Source: Thermodesulfobacteriota bacterium (GTDB lineage: Bacteria; Desulfobacterota; Thermodesulfobacteria; Thermodesulfobacteriales; Thermodesulfobacteriaceae). Taken from it: 64,000 bases of DNA. The translations under genes were made by a program, and so were the position numbers. The stretch covers positions 1 to 64,000 of the forward strand of contig JAUQPD010000045.1 of assembly GCA_030550555.1 (NCBI GenBank), given 5' to 3'. The notes under the pieces were generated by a model. That model saw only the letters and a program-made list of their open reading frames with translations, was not told the origin of the DNA and made no database searches. Of this stretch, positions 8,857 through 16,857 are shown piece by piece (within the stretch, counting starts at the first letter, position 1; every line of letters starts with the position of its first letter).

Positions 8857-9219
8857 TTATTCACCTTTGATTTTCTCAAGTCTTTCCTGAGCCCTCTTGC
8901 AATCAATGCAGAGGGTTGCCTCTGGCCTTGCCATTAGCCTCTTTTCATCAATCTCTACTCCACAGGCCTCACAAATCCCATAAGTCCCTTCCTCAATCTT
9001 TTTTAGAGCCTTTTCAATCTTCTTTAGTAACTTCTGGTCTCTGTCTCTTAGTCTTAGCCCTATGACAAGATTTGTCTCTCGTGCTGCCTGATCAACTGCA
9101 TCTGGCAAGTTTTCTGATCCCTCCTCAAGATCCTTGAGGGTTTCCGCAACTTCCCTCAAAATCTCCTCTCTCTTCTTAAGGAGAAGTTCCTTAAAATATT
9201 GAAGTTTTTCCCTATCCAT
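8857..9219 (-). CDS. DksA/TraR-family C4 zinc-finger protein
   Basis: This 120-residue protein has an N-terminal coiled coil, the DAVDQA sequence matching the DxxDxA tip motif of DksA, and a C-terminal C4 zinc finger (CEACG, then CIDC 18 residues on). DksA proteins insert into the RNA polymerase secondary channel and work with ppGpp. The intact acidic tip supports a true transcription role. rpoZ, the omega subunit that forms part of a ppGpp site, lies upstream in the same run. The start is ATG 9219, 5 nt after GGAGG; a GTG two codons earlier is less well placed. Confidence 0.87.
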   Translation of the reverse strand: MDREKLQYFKELLLKKREEILREVAETLKDLEEGSENLPDAVDQAARETNLVIGLRLRDRDQKLLKKIEKALKKIEEGTYGICEACGVEIDEKRLMARPEATLCIDCKRAQERLEKIKGE

Positions 9220-9233
9220 CCCCACCTCCCTTT

Positions 9234-9722
9234 TTATTCAAGGGTGATTTCTCCGCTTTTCCCCCCTCTCTTATATACAAGCCTTATGTTGTTGATTTTG
9301 ATTCCCTTGTGGAGGGCCTTACACATGTCGTATATAGTGAGAGCTGAGAGAGCAACTGCTGTTAGAGCTTCCATTTCAACGCCTGTTTGGGCAACTGTCT
9401 TTACCTCCGCAGTAATCTCAAGGACAGATCTTTCAGGTATAAATTGAAAGTCAATTTGGACCTGAGAGAGAGACAGGGGGTGACAAAGAGGAATAAGCTC
9501 TGCAGTTTTTTTAGCTCCTAATATTCCTGCAACTCTTGCACAGGCCAAAAAGTCACCCTTAGGAACATTTCCAGATTGGACCTGCGCAAAGATCTCTTGG
9601 GGAAAAACAACCTCTCCCTTAGCAATGGCCACACGTTCAGTAGGCACCTTGGCTCCAACATCAACCATGTGAAGACTACCATCTTCTCTGAGATGAGTAA
9701 AATTAGCTTTCTTTTCCACCAA
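9234..9722 (-). CDS. moaC: Cyclic pyranopterin monophosphate synthase
   Basis: MoaC converts 3',8-cyclo-GTP to cyclic pyranopterin monophosphate, the first committed intermediate of molybdenum/tungsten cofactor synthesis. The 162-residue protein carries the hallmarks: HMVDVGAK near the N-terminus, [26 protein letters not shown] with the catalytic Asp, and the following Lys. The 5' end overlaps dnaJ by 20 nt, so translation is probably coupled. The start is TTG (9722) or the next codon, GTG (9719), which has GGGAG 10 nt upstream. No other moa genes are in the window. Confidence 0.95.
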   Translation of the reverse strand: MVEKKANFTHLREDGSLHMVDVGAKVPTERVAIAKGEVVFPQEIFAQVQSGNVPKGDFLACARVAGILGAKKTAELIPLCHPLSLSQVQIDFQFIPERSVLEITAEVKTVAQTGVEMEALTAVALSALTIYDMCKALHKGIKINNIRLVYKRGGKSGEITLE

Positions 9723-10881
9723 AGATTTTCTCCCAAAGCCCTTCCTTTTTCTTCCTTCCAGAATCAGCCTTTGAAGATGATTTGGAGGCTTTCCTGGAAG
9801 AATCTCCTAAAAGAGAGTTAGAATCTAAGCCTTCCTTTTCTGCGAAGAGCTTGAGAAGTTCCTTTCCCTCTGAGCTCACTTCACGAGGTAGTTCTACTTT
9901 TACTTTCAGAATTAGGTCCCCAACTTGGCCTGTTTTCCAATCCCTTAAACCCTTACCCTTTATGACAATTTCATCCTCTGGTTGCGTGCCAGGGGGGATG
10001 GTTACCTCTAAGTTTTCGCCAAAATAGGGTATCACAATTCTATCTCCCAAAATTGCAGAGATAAAGTTTATTTTCATCTGGCCATAGATATTGTTTCTCT
10101 CTCTCTTGAAGACAGGATGGGGTTTGACTTTAACTCGAATATAGAGATCTCCGGGTCTACCTCCAAAAATCCCCCCTTCGCCTTCGCCAGGATAACGAAA
10201 GACTGTTCCATCCTCAACACCAGGTGGAATTGAAATCTTTAGTAGACGTTTTCTTCGAAAGCGTCCAGTTCCTTTACAGTGAGGACATTTTTCTTTGTAT
10301 TGATAGCCTCTTCCACCGCAGTCTGGACAAGTATAAGAGACCCTAAAGAATCCCTCAGTATAAACTATTTTACCTCGACCTCTGCATTGAGGACAATCAA
10401 TTATACCTGCCCTTGTGTCATAGCCAAGTCCTTGGCAATTTTCACAAGTTTCCCAACGCTCAAGCTCCAGGTCAACATCCTTACCCTTAAAGAGGTCTTC
10501 AAAATCTAAGAGGATCTCTGCAGAGAGATCTGCACCATCTCTCCGAGGACTTCGGGAAGGCTCTTCAAAGGAGAAACCAAAAAACTCTTGAAATAGGTCA
10601 GAAAAGGTTCTAAAGATATCATCAATATCTTCAAAACCTCTATAACCATGCCCCCTTAGACCTGCATACCCTTCTCGATCATAGATTGCTCTTTTCTGAG
10701 GGTCAGAGAGGACCTCATATGCTTCAGAAATCTCTTTGAATTTCTCCTCAGCTTCTTTGTTACCGGGATTTCTGTCGGGGTGATACTGGAGAGCTAATCT
10801 TCTATAAGCCCTCTTAATCTCCTCAAGAGTAGCATTACGGGGAACTCCTAAAATAGCATAGTAGTCCTTATAGATGGTCAT
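9703..10881 (-). CDS. dnaJ: Chaperone protein DnaJ
   Basis: Hsp40 co-chaperone that stimulates DnaK ATPase and delivers unfolded clients. The 392-residue protein has a J domain (1-70) with HPD at about 35-37 and a short G/F-like linker. Four zinc-binding repeats follow ([32 protein letters not shown]), then two beta-barrel substrate domains. The linker is unusually acidic and phenylalanine-rich ([10 protein letters not shown]) rather than glycine-rich. The C-terminus has a Ser/Lys-rich tail of about 40 residues. It lies 6 nt after rpoZ and overlaps moaC. dnaK and grpE are not in this window. Confidence 0.95.
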   Translation of the reverse strand: MTIYKDYYAILGVPRNATLEEIKRAYRRLALQYHPDRNPGNKEAEEKFKEISEAYEVLSDPQKRAIYDREGYAGLRGHGYRGFEDIDDIFRTFSDLFQEFFGFSFEEPSRSPRRDGADLSAEILLDFEDLFKGKDVDLELERWETCENCQGLGYDTRAGIIDCPQCRGRGKIVYTEGFFRVSYTCPDCGGRGYQYKEKCPHCKGTGRFRRKRLLKISIPPGVEDGTVFRYPGEGEGGIFGGRPGDLYIRVKVKPHPVFKRERNNIYGQMKINFISAILGDRIVIPYFGENLEVTIPPGTQPEDEIVIKGKGLRDWKTGQVGDLILKVKVELPREVSSEGKELLKLFAEKEGLDSNSLLGDSSRKASKSSSKADSGRKKKEGLWEKIFGGKES

Positions 10882-10887
10882 AAGAGA

Positions 10888-11154
10888 TTAATATTGTTTG
10901 CTCCTCTGTTTGAGGATCTCAGAGATTTCATAGGGGGTAGTTGGTTTTTCCTTAACCATGAGGTCTTTTATGTTTTCAGGAGTGACCTTGCCCTGAGCAA
11001 TTTCCCTTAAGGCTATAACGATCTCCTTATTATCAGCCTCAACAAGAGGTTTAGCACCCTCCCGAAGTTGTTTCACCCTTTCTATAACTAAATGAATGAG
11101 CTTAAACCGACTTGGGACCTGTTTTAAACAATCCTCTACTGTAATTCTAGCCAT
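10888..11154 (-). CDS. rpoZ: RNA polymerase omega subunit
   Basis: Small polymerase subunit that folds around the beta-prime C-terminus and helps form a ppGpp-binding site. The 88-residue sequence has the expected [19 protein letters not shown] start and [15 protein letters not shown] helix. It is followed after 6 nt by dnaJ and preceded by the NifU-like gene. Sharing a transcript with a DksA-like gene may link two stringent-response components (inference). Confidence 0.93.
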   Translation of the reverse strand: MARITVEDCLKQVPSRFKLIHLVIERVKQLREGAKPLVEADNKEIVIALREIAQGKVTPENIKDLMVKEKPTTPYEISEILKQRSKQY

Positions 11155-11179
11155 ATGTCAAACCCCTTGAAGCGGGATT

Positions 11180-11401
11180 TTATACCGCTATAACCTCAGT
11201 GACCTCTGGGACCTCTCTTTTGAGATATCTCTCAATACCCATCTTTAAGGTAACAATTGACATAGGACAACATCCGCAGGCACCCTGAAGTCTCACCTTT
11301 ACCACACCGTCCTCTGTAACCTCAACGAGCTCTACATCTCCGCCATCAGCCTGAAGCATTGGTCTAACCTTGGCTAAAGCCCTCTCAACTGCCTCTCTCA
11401 T
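11180..11401 (-). CDS. NifU C-terminal-domain Fe-S scaffold protein
   Basis: A 73-residue stand-alone NifU-C (Nfu) domain that can carry a transient 4Fe-4S cluster and pass it to apo-proteins. It contains [13 protein letters not shown] and the GACGCCPMS cluster motif (CxxC). ATG 11401 is preferred: GGAGG sits just upstream and homology begins there. The longer frame from 11455 runs into the divergent promoter. It is the first gene of the minus-strand run. An Fe-S carrier fits a cell rich in Fe-S enzymes, including the IlvD encoded divergently. Confidence 0.9.
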   Translation of the reverse strand: MREAVERALAKVRPMLQADGGDVELVEVTEDGVVKVRLQGACGCCPMSIVTLKMGIERYLKREVPEVTEVIAV

Positions 11402-11427
11402 TTTAGCCTCCTTCCAAGTTTTGAAAT

Positions 11428-11455
11428 AATTTAATACATTTTTTCTTGACAGCAA
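11428..11455 (-). promoter_or_regulatory. Candidate promoter of the nifU-rpoZ-dnaJ run
   Basis: On the minus strand, TTGCTG (11455-11450), a 16-bp spacer and TAAATT (11433-11428) form a plausible sigma-70 promoter. Its -35 overlaps the -35 of the divergent ilvD promoter, so the two may compete for polymerase. Confidence 0.5.
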
Positions 11456-11473
11456 GTTCTCGTTAAGTAAAAT
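11446..11473 (+). promoter_or_regulatory. Sigma-70-type promoter of ilvD-mla
   Basis: A consensus TTGACA (11446-11451), a 16-bp spacer and TAAAAT (11468-11473). The -10 covers the ATG at 11472 where the longest frame begins, so that ATG would not be transcribed. This fixes the ilvD start at the downstream ATG (11508). Confidence 0.75.
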
Positions 11474-11507
11474 GATTCTATTACACAGGTTAGAGGGGAG
11501 GGTCGGA

Positions 11508-13163
11508 ATGCGTAGTGATAAAATTAAAAAGGGCCTTGAGAGAGCACCTCATAGATCTCTCCTTCGGGCTCTTGGATTTTCAGATGATGAAATGAGAGCT
11601 CCTTTGATAGGGATTGCCAACTCATTCAACGAAATTATTCCAGGTCATATTCATCTAAAGGACATTGTGTCTGCGGTCAAGGCTGGGATAAGACAAGCTG
11701 GAGGGGTTCCTGTTGAATTTGGAGTTATTGGTGTCTGCGACGGGCTTGCGATGAACCATGAGGGCATGAAATATTCCCTCCCAAGTAGAGATATCATAGC
11801 AGATTCTGTTGAGATTATGGCAAAGGCCCATGCTTTTGATGGATTGGTTCTTGTTGCCAGTTGTGACAAAATAGTTCCGGGGATGCTCATGTCCGCTTTT
11901 CGTCTAAACATTCCTGCCATACTCATTGCTGGCGGTCCAATGCTGACTGGTGAATTTCGTGGCAAGAAGGTCAATCTTATCTCCACTTTTGAGGCTATTG
12001 GAAAGGTTAAGAAGGGGGAGATGACTGAGGAGGAGCTTGCGGAGCTTGAGGCCTGTGCCTGTCCTACTTGTGGGTCCTGTGCAGGAATGTTTACTGCAAA
12101 TTCTATGAACTGTCTTACTGAAGCACTGGGATTAGCTCTTCCAGGAAATGGCACTATACCTGCTGTTTACTCCGATCGAATTCGTCTTGCTAAAGAGACA
12201 GGAAAGACCATTGTGAATCTTGTCAAAAAGAACCTCACACCCAGAAAAATAGTTACTGAGAAATCCTTTCGCAATGCTATCGCAGTTGATATGGCACTTG
12301 GTTGTTCTACAAACACAGTGCTTCATCTTCTTGCCATATCAAAGGAGGCTAAGATCCCTCTTGATTTAAAAGTCTTTGATGAAATCTCCAGAAAGACCCC
12401 AATTCTTGCTAAGCTTATTCCATCAGGTCCTCATAGTGTAGCAGAACTTCATCAGGCAGGTGGAATACCTGCGGTTATGAAGGAGCTTTCAAAGCTTGGA
12501 CTTATTTATGAGGATTGCCTAACTGTTAGTGGAAAAACGATTGGAGAAATTATCTCCAAGGCGGTAAATCGAAATCCTGAGGTGCTGAGAACAGCTGAGA
12601 ATCCCTACAGTCATGAGGGGGGTATTGCGATTCTCTATGGTAACCTTGCCCCAGAGGGAGCAGTTGTAAAGACAAGTGCGGTAGTTCCTGAGATGTTAAG
12701 ACACAAGGGACCAGCTAGGGTATTCAATTCTGAAGAGGAGGCTTACACTGCAATACTCTCAGGTGCTATAAGGCCAGGTGATGTGGTAGTTATTCGTTAT
12801 GAGGGGCCAAAGGGTGGCCCAGGAATGCGGGAAATGCTTTCTCCCACATCAGCTATAATAGGAATGGGGCTTGGGAGTTCGGTTGCTCTCATTACGGATG
12901 GAAGATTCAGTGGGGGAACACAAGGAGCCTGTATAGGGCATGTGTCTCCAGAAGCTGAAGAAGGTGGGCCCATAGCCCTTGTTGAAGAAGGTGACATCAT
13001 AGAGATAAACATCCCTGAAAGAAGGCTACATTTGCATGTTAGCGAGGAAGAACTTGAGAGAAGGCGCAAAAAATGGAAACCACCTAAGAAAAAATTAGAA
13101 GGTCTCTTGAAAAAGTATCATGCCCTTGTAAAATCTGGTTCAACTGGGGCGGTCTTAGAATGA
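11508..13163 (+). CDS. ilvD: Dihydroxy-acid dehydratase
   Basis: IlvD dehydrates dihydroxy-acids to 2-keto acids in valine, isoleucine and leucine/pantothenate synthesis using an Fe-S cluster. The 551-residue protein starts with the family's canonical [19 protein letters not shown]. It has the cluster cysteines in [20 protein letters not shown] and [17 protein letters not shown], and the C-terminal [19 protein letters not shown] block. Start 11508 is supported by GAGGGGAGGG upstream and by the promoter position. The stop overlaps the mlaE start (ATGA), so ilvD leads a transcript with the Mla genes. No other ilv genes are nearby. Confidence 0.96.
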   Translation: MRSDKIKKGLERAPHRSLLRALGFSDDEMRAPLIGIANSFNEIIPGHIHLKDIVSAVKAGIRQAGGVPVEFGVIGVCDGLAMNHEGMKYSLPSRDIIADSVEIMAKAHAFDGLVLVASCDKIVPGMLMSAFRLNIPAILIAGGPMLTGEFRGKKVNLISTFEAIGKVKKGEMTEEELAELEACACPTCGSCAGMFTANSMNCLTEALGLALPGNGTIPAVYSDRIRLAKETGKTIVNLVKKNLTPRKIVTEKSFRNAIAVDMALGCSTNTVLHLLAISKEAKIPLDLKVFDEISRKTPILAKLIPSGPHSVAELHQAGGIPAVMKELSKLGLIYEDCLTVSGKTIGEIISKAVNRNPEVLRTAENPYSHEGGIAILYGNLAPEGAVVKTSAVVPEMLRHKGPARVFNSEEEAYTAILSGAIRPGDVVVIRYEGPKGGPGMREMLSPTSAIIGMGLGSSVALITDGRFSGGTQGACIGHVSPEAEEGGPIALVEEGDIIEINIPERRLHLHVSEEELERRRKKWKPPKKKLEGLLKKYHALVKSGSTGAVLE

Positions 13164-13927
13164 GGCTCTTTCAGTTTCTTGGTTCAGGGTTCATAAGCTT
13201 CCTTCAAGATGTTGGAGGCATTTTTCTCTTCTTTTGGAAGGCACTAATCTTCACTTTTACACCTCCCTTTAGATTTAGACTCTTTTTAAAACAGGTTGAA
13301 TTTATTGGAGTTCGTTCTTGGCTTGTTGTCGCCCTTACAGCTCTGTTTTCGGGAATGGTCACAGCTTATCAGGTTCACCATGCCTTGGTGAAATTCGGAG
13401 GACAGAGTGTTTTAGGAGGAGTTGTAGCCCTAACCCTTACTCGAGAGCTTGGTCCTGTCCTTAGTGCAATTATGGTTGTTGCCAGGGCTGGTTCTGCCAT
13501 GACCGCGGAGTTAGGTAGTATGAGAATTACTGAACAAATTGATGCCCTAAAGATCATGGCGGTAAATCCTATCCAATATCTCGTTACCCCTCGTCTGTGG
13601 GCAGGGATGCTCGTTGTTCCCCTTCTTACAGCTATGGCAGATCTAATTGGAATTGCAGGAGGTTATGTAATTGGCGTCCTTGTCTTGGGAATTGACCATG
13701 GCATCTTTATGGCTAAGATGAAGGATATGGTTGAACTTGTAGATATCATGAGCGGAATATGTAAGTCTATTTTTTTTGGGGCCTTTTTGGTAAGTGTCTG
13801 CTGTTACAAAGGCTACTATGCAAGAGGTGGTGCTGAAGGGATTGGACGGGCAACTACAGAGGCGGTAGTTATCTCCTCTGTCGGCATACTAATTTTTGAC
13901 TATATTATGACAACTCTCTTTTTCTAA
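13160..13927 (+). CDS. mlaE: Mla lipid-transport ABC permease
   Basis: MlaE is the inner-membrane permease of the MlaFEDB complex that moves phospholipids between membranes. The 255-residue protein has the MlaE family layout: an N-terminal amphipathic region, about five hydrophobic helices, and the conserved stretches [25 protein letters not shown] and [12 protein letters not shown]. It overlaps ilvD by 4 nt and precedes mlaF by 8 nt. mlaF and mlaD follow; mlaB and mlaC are not adjacent, which is common outside Proteobacteria. Confidence 0.93.
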   Translation: MRLFQFLGSGFISFLQDVGGIFLFFWKALIFTFTPPFRFRLFLKQVEFIGVRSWLVVALTALFSGMVTAYQVHHALVKFGGQSVLGGVVALTLTRELGPVLSAIMVVARAGSAMTAELGSMRITEQIDALKIMAVNPIQYLVTPRLWAGMLVVPLLTAMADLIGIAGGYVIGVLVLGIDHGIFMAKMKDMVELVDIMSGICKSIFFGAFLVSVCCYKGYYARGGAEGIGRATTEAVVISSVGILIFDYIMTTLFF

Positions 13928-13935
13928 AGGGCAGG

Positions 13936-14679
13936 ATGATTAAGATAAAGAACCTCCACAAGAGCTTCAATTCCCACAAAGTGCTTCGGGGAGTTAATCT
14001 GGAGATACCCCAGGGATCTATGACCTTCATTATGGGCGGAAGTGGCACAGGAAAAAGTGTGCTCTTGAAGCACATTGTAGGGCTTATTAGACCTGATGAA
14101 GGGGAAATCTGGTTTGAGGGACAGGATATTACCAAACTTTCCGAGAGAGAGCTTCAGAAAGTGAGAAAGAAGATTGGCCTTCTTTTTCAGGAGGGAGCCC
14201 TTTTTGATTCCATGACTGTTGCAGAGAATGTGGCCTTTCCTTTAAAAGAACATAGTGGTCTAAGTGAGAAAGAGATTATGCACAAAGTGGAAGAGCTCCT
14301 ATCAGCTGTAGAGCTACTTCCAGCCAAGGACAAATATCCCTCTGAACTTTCTGGAGGGATGAAAAAGAGGGCGTCTCTTGCTAGGACCCTTGCACTTAAT
14401 CCCCAGGTCGTACTTTTTGATGAACCGACGACTGGGCTTGATCCAATTCTCCAAAACACAATTATGGATCTGATTAGGAGAGTTAAAGAACAATTCGGAC
14501 TAACCTGTGTCATTGTGAGCCACGATGTTCCCCTTGCGCTGAGATACGGCACCTATTTGGCCTTCTTACACGAAGGAGTAATTGTAGAAAGTGGAACTCC
14601 TAAGGAAATCTTAAGCTCTTCGCATCCCTATGTTACTAAGTTCTTAGAGAGTGCTCTTATGGATATAAAAAAAGAATAG
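13936..14679 (+). CDS. mlaF: Mla lipid-transport ATP-binding protein
   Basis: ABC ATPase of the Mla system. The 247-residue protein shows Walker A GGSGTGKSVL, the Q-loop FQEGALFDSMTV typical of MlaF, signature LSGGMKKR (the SGGM variant of this family), Walker B VVLFDEPTTGLDP and the switch His in VSHD. It lies between mlaE and mlaD and is surely co-transcribed with them. Confidence 0.94.
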   Translation: MIKIKNLHKSFNSHKVLRGVNLEIPQGSMTFIMGGSGTGKSVLLKHIVGLIRPDEGEIWFEGQDITKLSERELQKVRKKIGLLFQEGALFDSMTVAENVAFPLKEHSGLSEKEIMHKVEELLSAVELLPAKDKYPSELSGGMKKRASLARTLALNPQVVLFDEPTTGLDPILQNTIMDLIRRVKEQFGLTCVIVSHDVPLALRYGTYLAFLHEGVIVESGTPKEILSSSHPYVTKFLESALMDIKKE

Positions 14680-14691
14680 GAGGTGGTAAAG

Positions 14692-15750
14692 ATGGATAGA
14701 AAGTTGGGCCTAGAAATTAAGGTTGGGATCTTTGTTTTTTTAGGGCTCCTAGCCCTTTTTTATCTTACGGTTCAGCTTGCTCAGGAGGCCTTTGCTCCCA
14801 AGGATAGTTACAGAGTCTATGCGGTCTTTGACAGTGTCTCTGGGTTAATAAGGGGAGCCAAGGTAGAGATGGCAGGAGTTCCAATTGGAAAAGTTGGGGA
14901 AATCAGTCTTACACCTGAAGGAAAGGCAAAGGTTGAGCTTCTAATCCAGAAAAAATACAGGATACATGAGGATGCTCAAGCGATAGTGAGGACCTTCGGA
15001 GTGTTAGGTGATAAATATATTGAGATTAAACCAGGAAGAGCAGAGACTTTTTTAGCAGAGGGTGGGCACATAAAGAAAACGGAAAGCCCTGTTGATTTAG
15101 ATCAGATTCTTGCTAGTATTGGACCAGCAGTTGAGGGGCTTAAAGAGCTACTTGGCTCCCAGGAAGGAAGAGAAAATCTCAAAGTACTCGTGGCTAATAT
15201 AAGAGATGCCTCTGAAAGCTTTAAGAAGATAGCTGAAAAAGTTGAAAAAGGACAGGGCACTTTAGGGAAACTCCTTGCTGATGATAAGCTCTATCAGGAT
15301 ATCTCGGTCCTAGCAAGCAACTTAAAGAGTGCTAGTCAAAAGCTCGAGAGTCTTGCTCAGCAAATTGACAGGGGAGAAGGGACACTAGGTAAATTGATTA
15401 GGGATGAGAGTTTGTATCAGACCCTGAGAAACACTGCGAGCAATCTTGAAAGAGTGTCAAGACGGCTTGAACGTGGTGAGGGCACCCTCGGAAAACTCAT
15501 AAATGATGAAGAACTTTACAAAGATTTGAGAACCCTTGCAAAGGATCTCAGAAACACAGCTCAGAATCTTGACAAGATTGTGGCGAAAATTGAAAGAGGT
15601 GAAGGAACTCTTGGAAAACTATTAAAAGATGATTCTCTTTACACTGAAGCCAAGAAGACCCTCAGGAATGTAAACAGAGCAGCAAAGGGAGTTGAGGAAC
15701 AGGTTCCAATATCTGTCTTGGGAACTGTGGCAGGCTCTGCTATGAAATAG
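14692..15750 (+). CDS. mlaD: MlaD-type MCE-domain protein with four C-terminal repeats
   Basis: Inner-membrane-anchored MCE protein whose periplasmic ring carries lipids. In the 352-residue product, an N-terminal membrane helix (about 10-30) is followed by the MCE domain (about 38-118: VYAVFDSVSGLIRGAKVEMAG, GDKYIEIKPG). The remainder is helical and contains four copies of GxGTLGKLxxDxxLY starting near residues 187, 228, 262 and 303. These probably form a long helical tube or belt toward the outer membrane (inference). Start ATG 14692 is 8 nt after AGGAGG; a GTG at 14683 overlaps that site. Confidence 0.92.
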   Translation: MDRKLGLEIKVGIFVFLGLLALFYLTVQLAQEAFAPKDSYRVYAVFDSVSGLIRGAKVEMAGVPIGKVGEISLTPEGKAKVELLIQKKYRIHEDAQAIVRTFGVLGDKYIEIKPGRAETFLAEGGHIKKTESPVDLDQILASIGPAVEGLKELLGSQEGRENLKVLVANIRDASESFKKIAEKVEKGQGTLGKLLADDKLYQDISVLASNLKSASQKLESLAQQIDRGEGTLGKLIRDESLYQTLRNTASNLERVSRRLERGEGTLGKLINDEELYKDLRTLAKDLRNTAQNLDKIVAKIERGEGTLGKLLKDDSLYTEAKKTLRNVNRAAKGVEEQVPISVLGTVAGSAMK

Positions 15751-15784
15751 GCTTCCCTTCCCTTTCAAAGAGTAAGTTCAAAAA

Positions 15785-15800
15785 TTTGACAGGTGTCAAA
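15785..15800. promoter_or_regulatory. Perfect palindrome overlapping the -35 (candidate operator)
   Basis: TTTGACA-GG-TGTCAAA is a perfect inverted repeat with 7-bp arms and a 2-bp centre. It covers the TTGACA -35 of the promoter for the sigma-54 activator gene at 15821. A dimeric repressor bound here would exclude RNA polymerase. The cognate protein is unknown. Confidence 0.5.
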
Positions 15801-15813
15801 AGTATAATATAAT
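15786..15813 (+). promoter_or_regulatory. Consensus sigma-70 promoter of the first sigma-54 activator gene
   Basis: Full-consensus TTGACA (15786-15791), a 16-bp spacer and full-consensus TATAAT (15808-15813), followed after 7 nt by ATG 15821. The geometry predicts a leaderless mRNA. Confidence 0.8.
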
Positions 15814-15820
15814 TTCACTT

Positions 15821-16837
15821 ATGGTCTATCTTCTTGAGACAAGAAATGCAAGAATGCAGGAGGTCTATCAGATTGCCAAGAAGGTTGCTCCTTCTTCCAG
15901 TACAGTTCTTATTCTTGGTGAGTCTGGAACGGGAAAAGAGGTTTTGGCAAGATACATTCACCATCAGAGCGGACGAAGGGGTGAGTTTATTGCTATAAAT
16001 TGTGCAGCAATTCCAGAGGAACTACTTGAAGCAGAGCTCTTTGGATATGAGAAAGGAGCTTTTACTGGAGCAACGAGGCCAAAGCCTGGTAAGTTTGAAC
16101 TGGCATCAAATGGAACACTATTTTTGGATGAAATTGGAGAGCTTCCTCTAAAACTTCAGGCAAAACTACTTAGAGCTCTTCAAGAAAAGGTAATTGACAG
16201 GCTTGGCGGAGATCGCGCAATCAGGGTGAATACCAGAATTATTTCTGCAACTAATCAGAATCTAGAAGAGCTTGTAAGAGCTGGGCGCTTTAGGGAGGAT
16301 CTTTACTTTAGACTCAATGTCATTCCCATACATATTCCTCCTCTTAGAGAGAGGAAAGAGGACATTCCCCTTTTAGCAGAATTTTTGATATCTAAGATTT
16401 GTAAGCGAGAAAATCTTCCTCCAAAACGCCTTTCTTCTGAGGTCTTGGAGGCCTTTCTTGCCCACAGTTGGCCTGGAAATGTAAGGGAATTAGAAAATCT
16501 TCTTGAGAGAATGATTATCCTTTCAGAAGGAGAAGTTTTGACTTTGGAGGATCTCCCCCTTCATTTAAGAGAGCAAGGATGCATATGTAGACCAAGGGAG
16601 ATATCCTCGAGTGATATCTTGGAAGAGAGAAGCTTTTTTACTAAAAAATTTATTGAGCTTCCTGAGCTCGATGAGAATAGTGTTATATCTTTACAGGAAA
16701 TTCTTCGTGAGGTAGAGGTATACTATCTATTACGAGCTCTTGAGATTTCAAAGGGTGTGAGGAGCAAAGCTGCAAGACTTCTCGGACTCAACAGGACCAC
16801 CTTTATCGAGAAGCTTAAAAAATATAATTTGGCATAA
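15821..16837 (+). CDS. Sigma-54-dependent transcriptional activator without receiver domain
   Basis: The 338-residue enhancer-binding protein consists of an AAA+ domain and a C-terminal Fis-type helix-turn-helix. Walker A GESGTGKE is at 33-40, the sigma-54-contacting GAFTGA loop at 79-84, Walker B is [10 protein letters not shown], and the DNA-binding end is [21 protein letters not shown]. No N-terminal sensor domain is present, so it may be constitutively competent or controlled by a partner or by expression. It lies 5' of a secreted TPR gene, a second activator and flagellar genes, suggesting a flagellar master regulator. The promoter carries a perfect palindrome. There is no ribosome-binding site; the mRNA is probably leaderless. 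Confidence 0.9.
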   Translation: MVYLLETRNARMQEVYQIAKKVAPSSSTVLILGESGTGKEVLARYIHHQSGRRGEFIAINCAAIPEELLEAELFGYEKGAFTGATRPKPGKFELASNGTLFLDEIGELPLKLQAKLLRALQEKVIDRLGGDRAIRVNTRIISATNQNLEELVRAGRFREDLYFRLNVIPIHIPPLRERKEDIPLLAEFLISKICKRENLPPKRLSSEVLEAFLAHSWPGNVRELENLLERMIILSEGEVLTLEDLPLHLREQGCICRPREISSSDILEERSFFTKKFIELPELDENSVISLQEILREVEVYYLLRALEISKGVRSKAARLLGLNRTTFIEKLKKYNLA

Positions 16838-16857
16838 ATTTTGATTTTCATTTTCTG

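Noticed and set aside
15240..15640. Direct DNA repeats in mlaD as a possible mobile or CRISPR-like array
   Set aside because: They are coding repeats (GxGTLGKL) with diverged sequence and uneven spacing.
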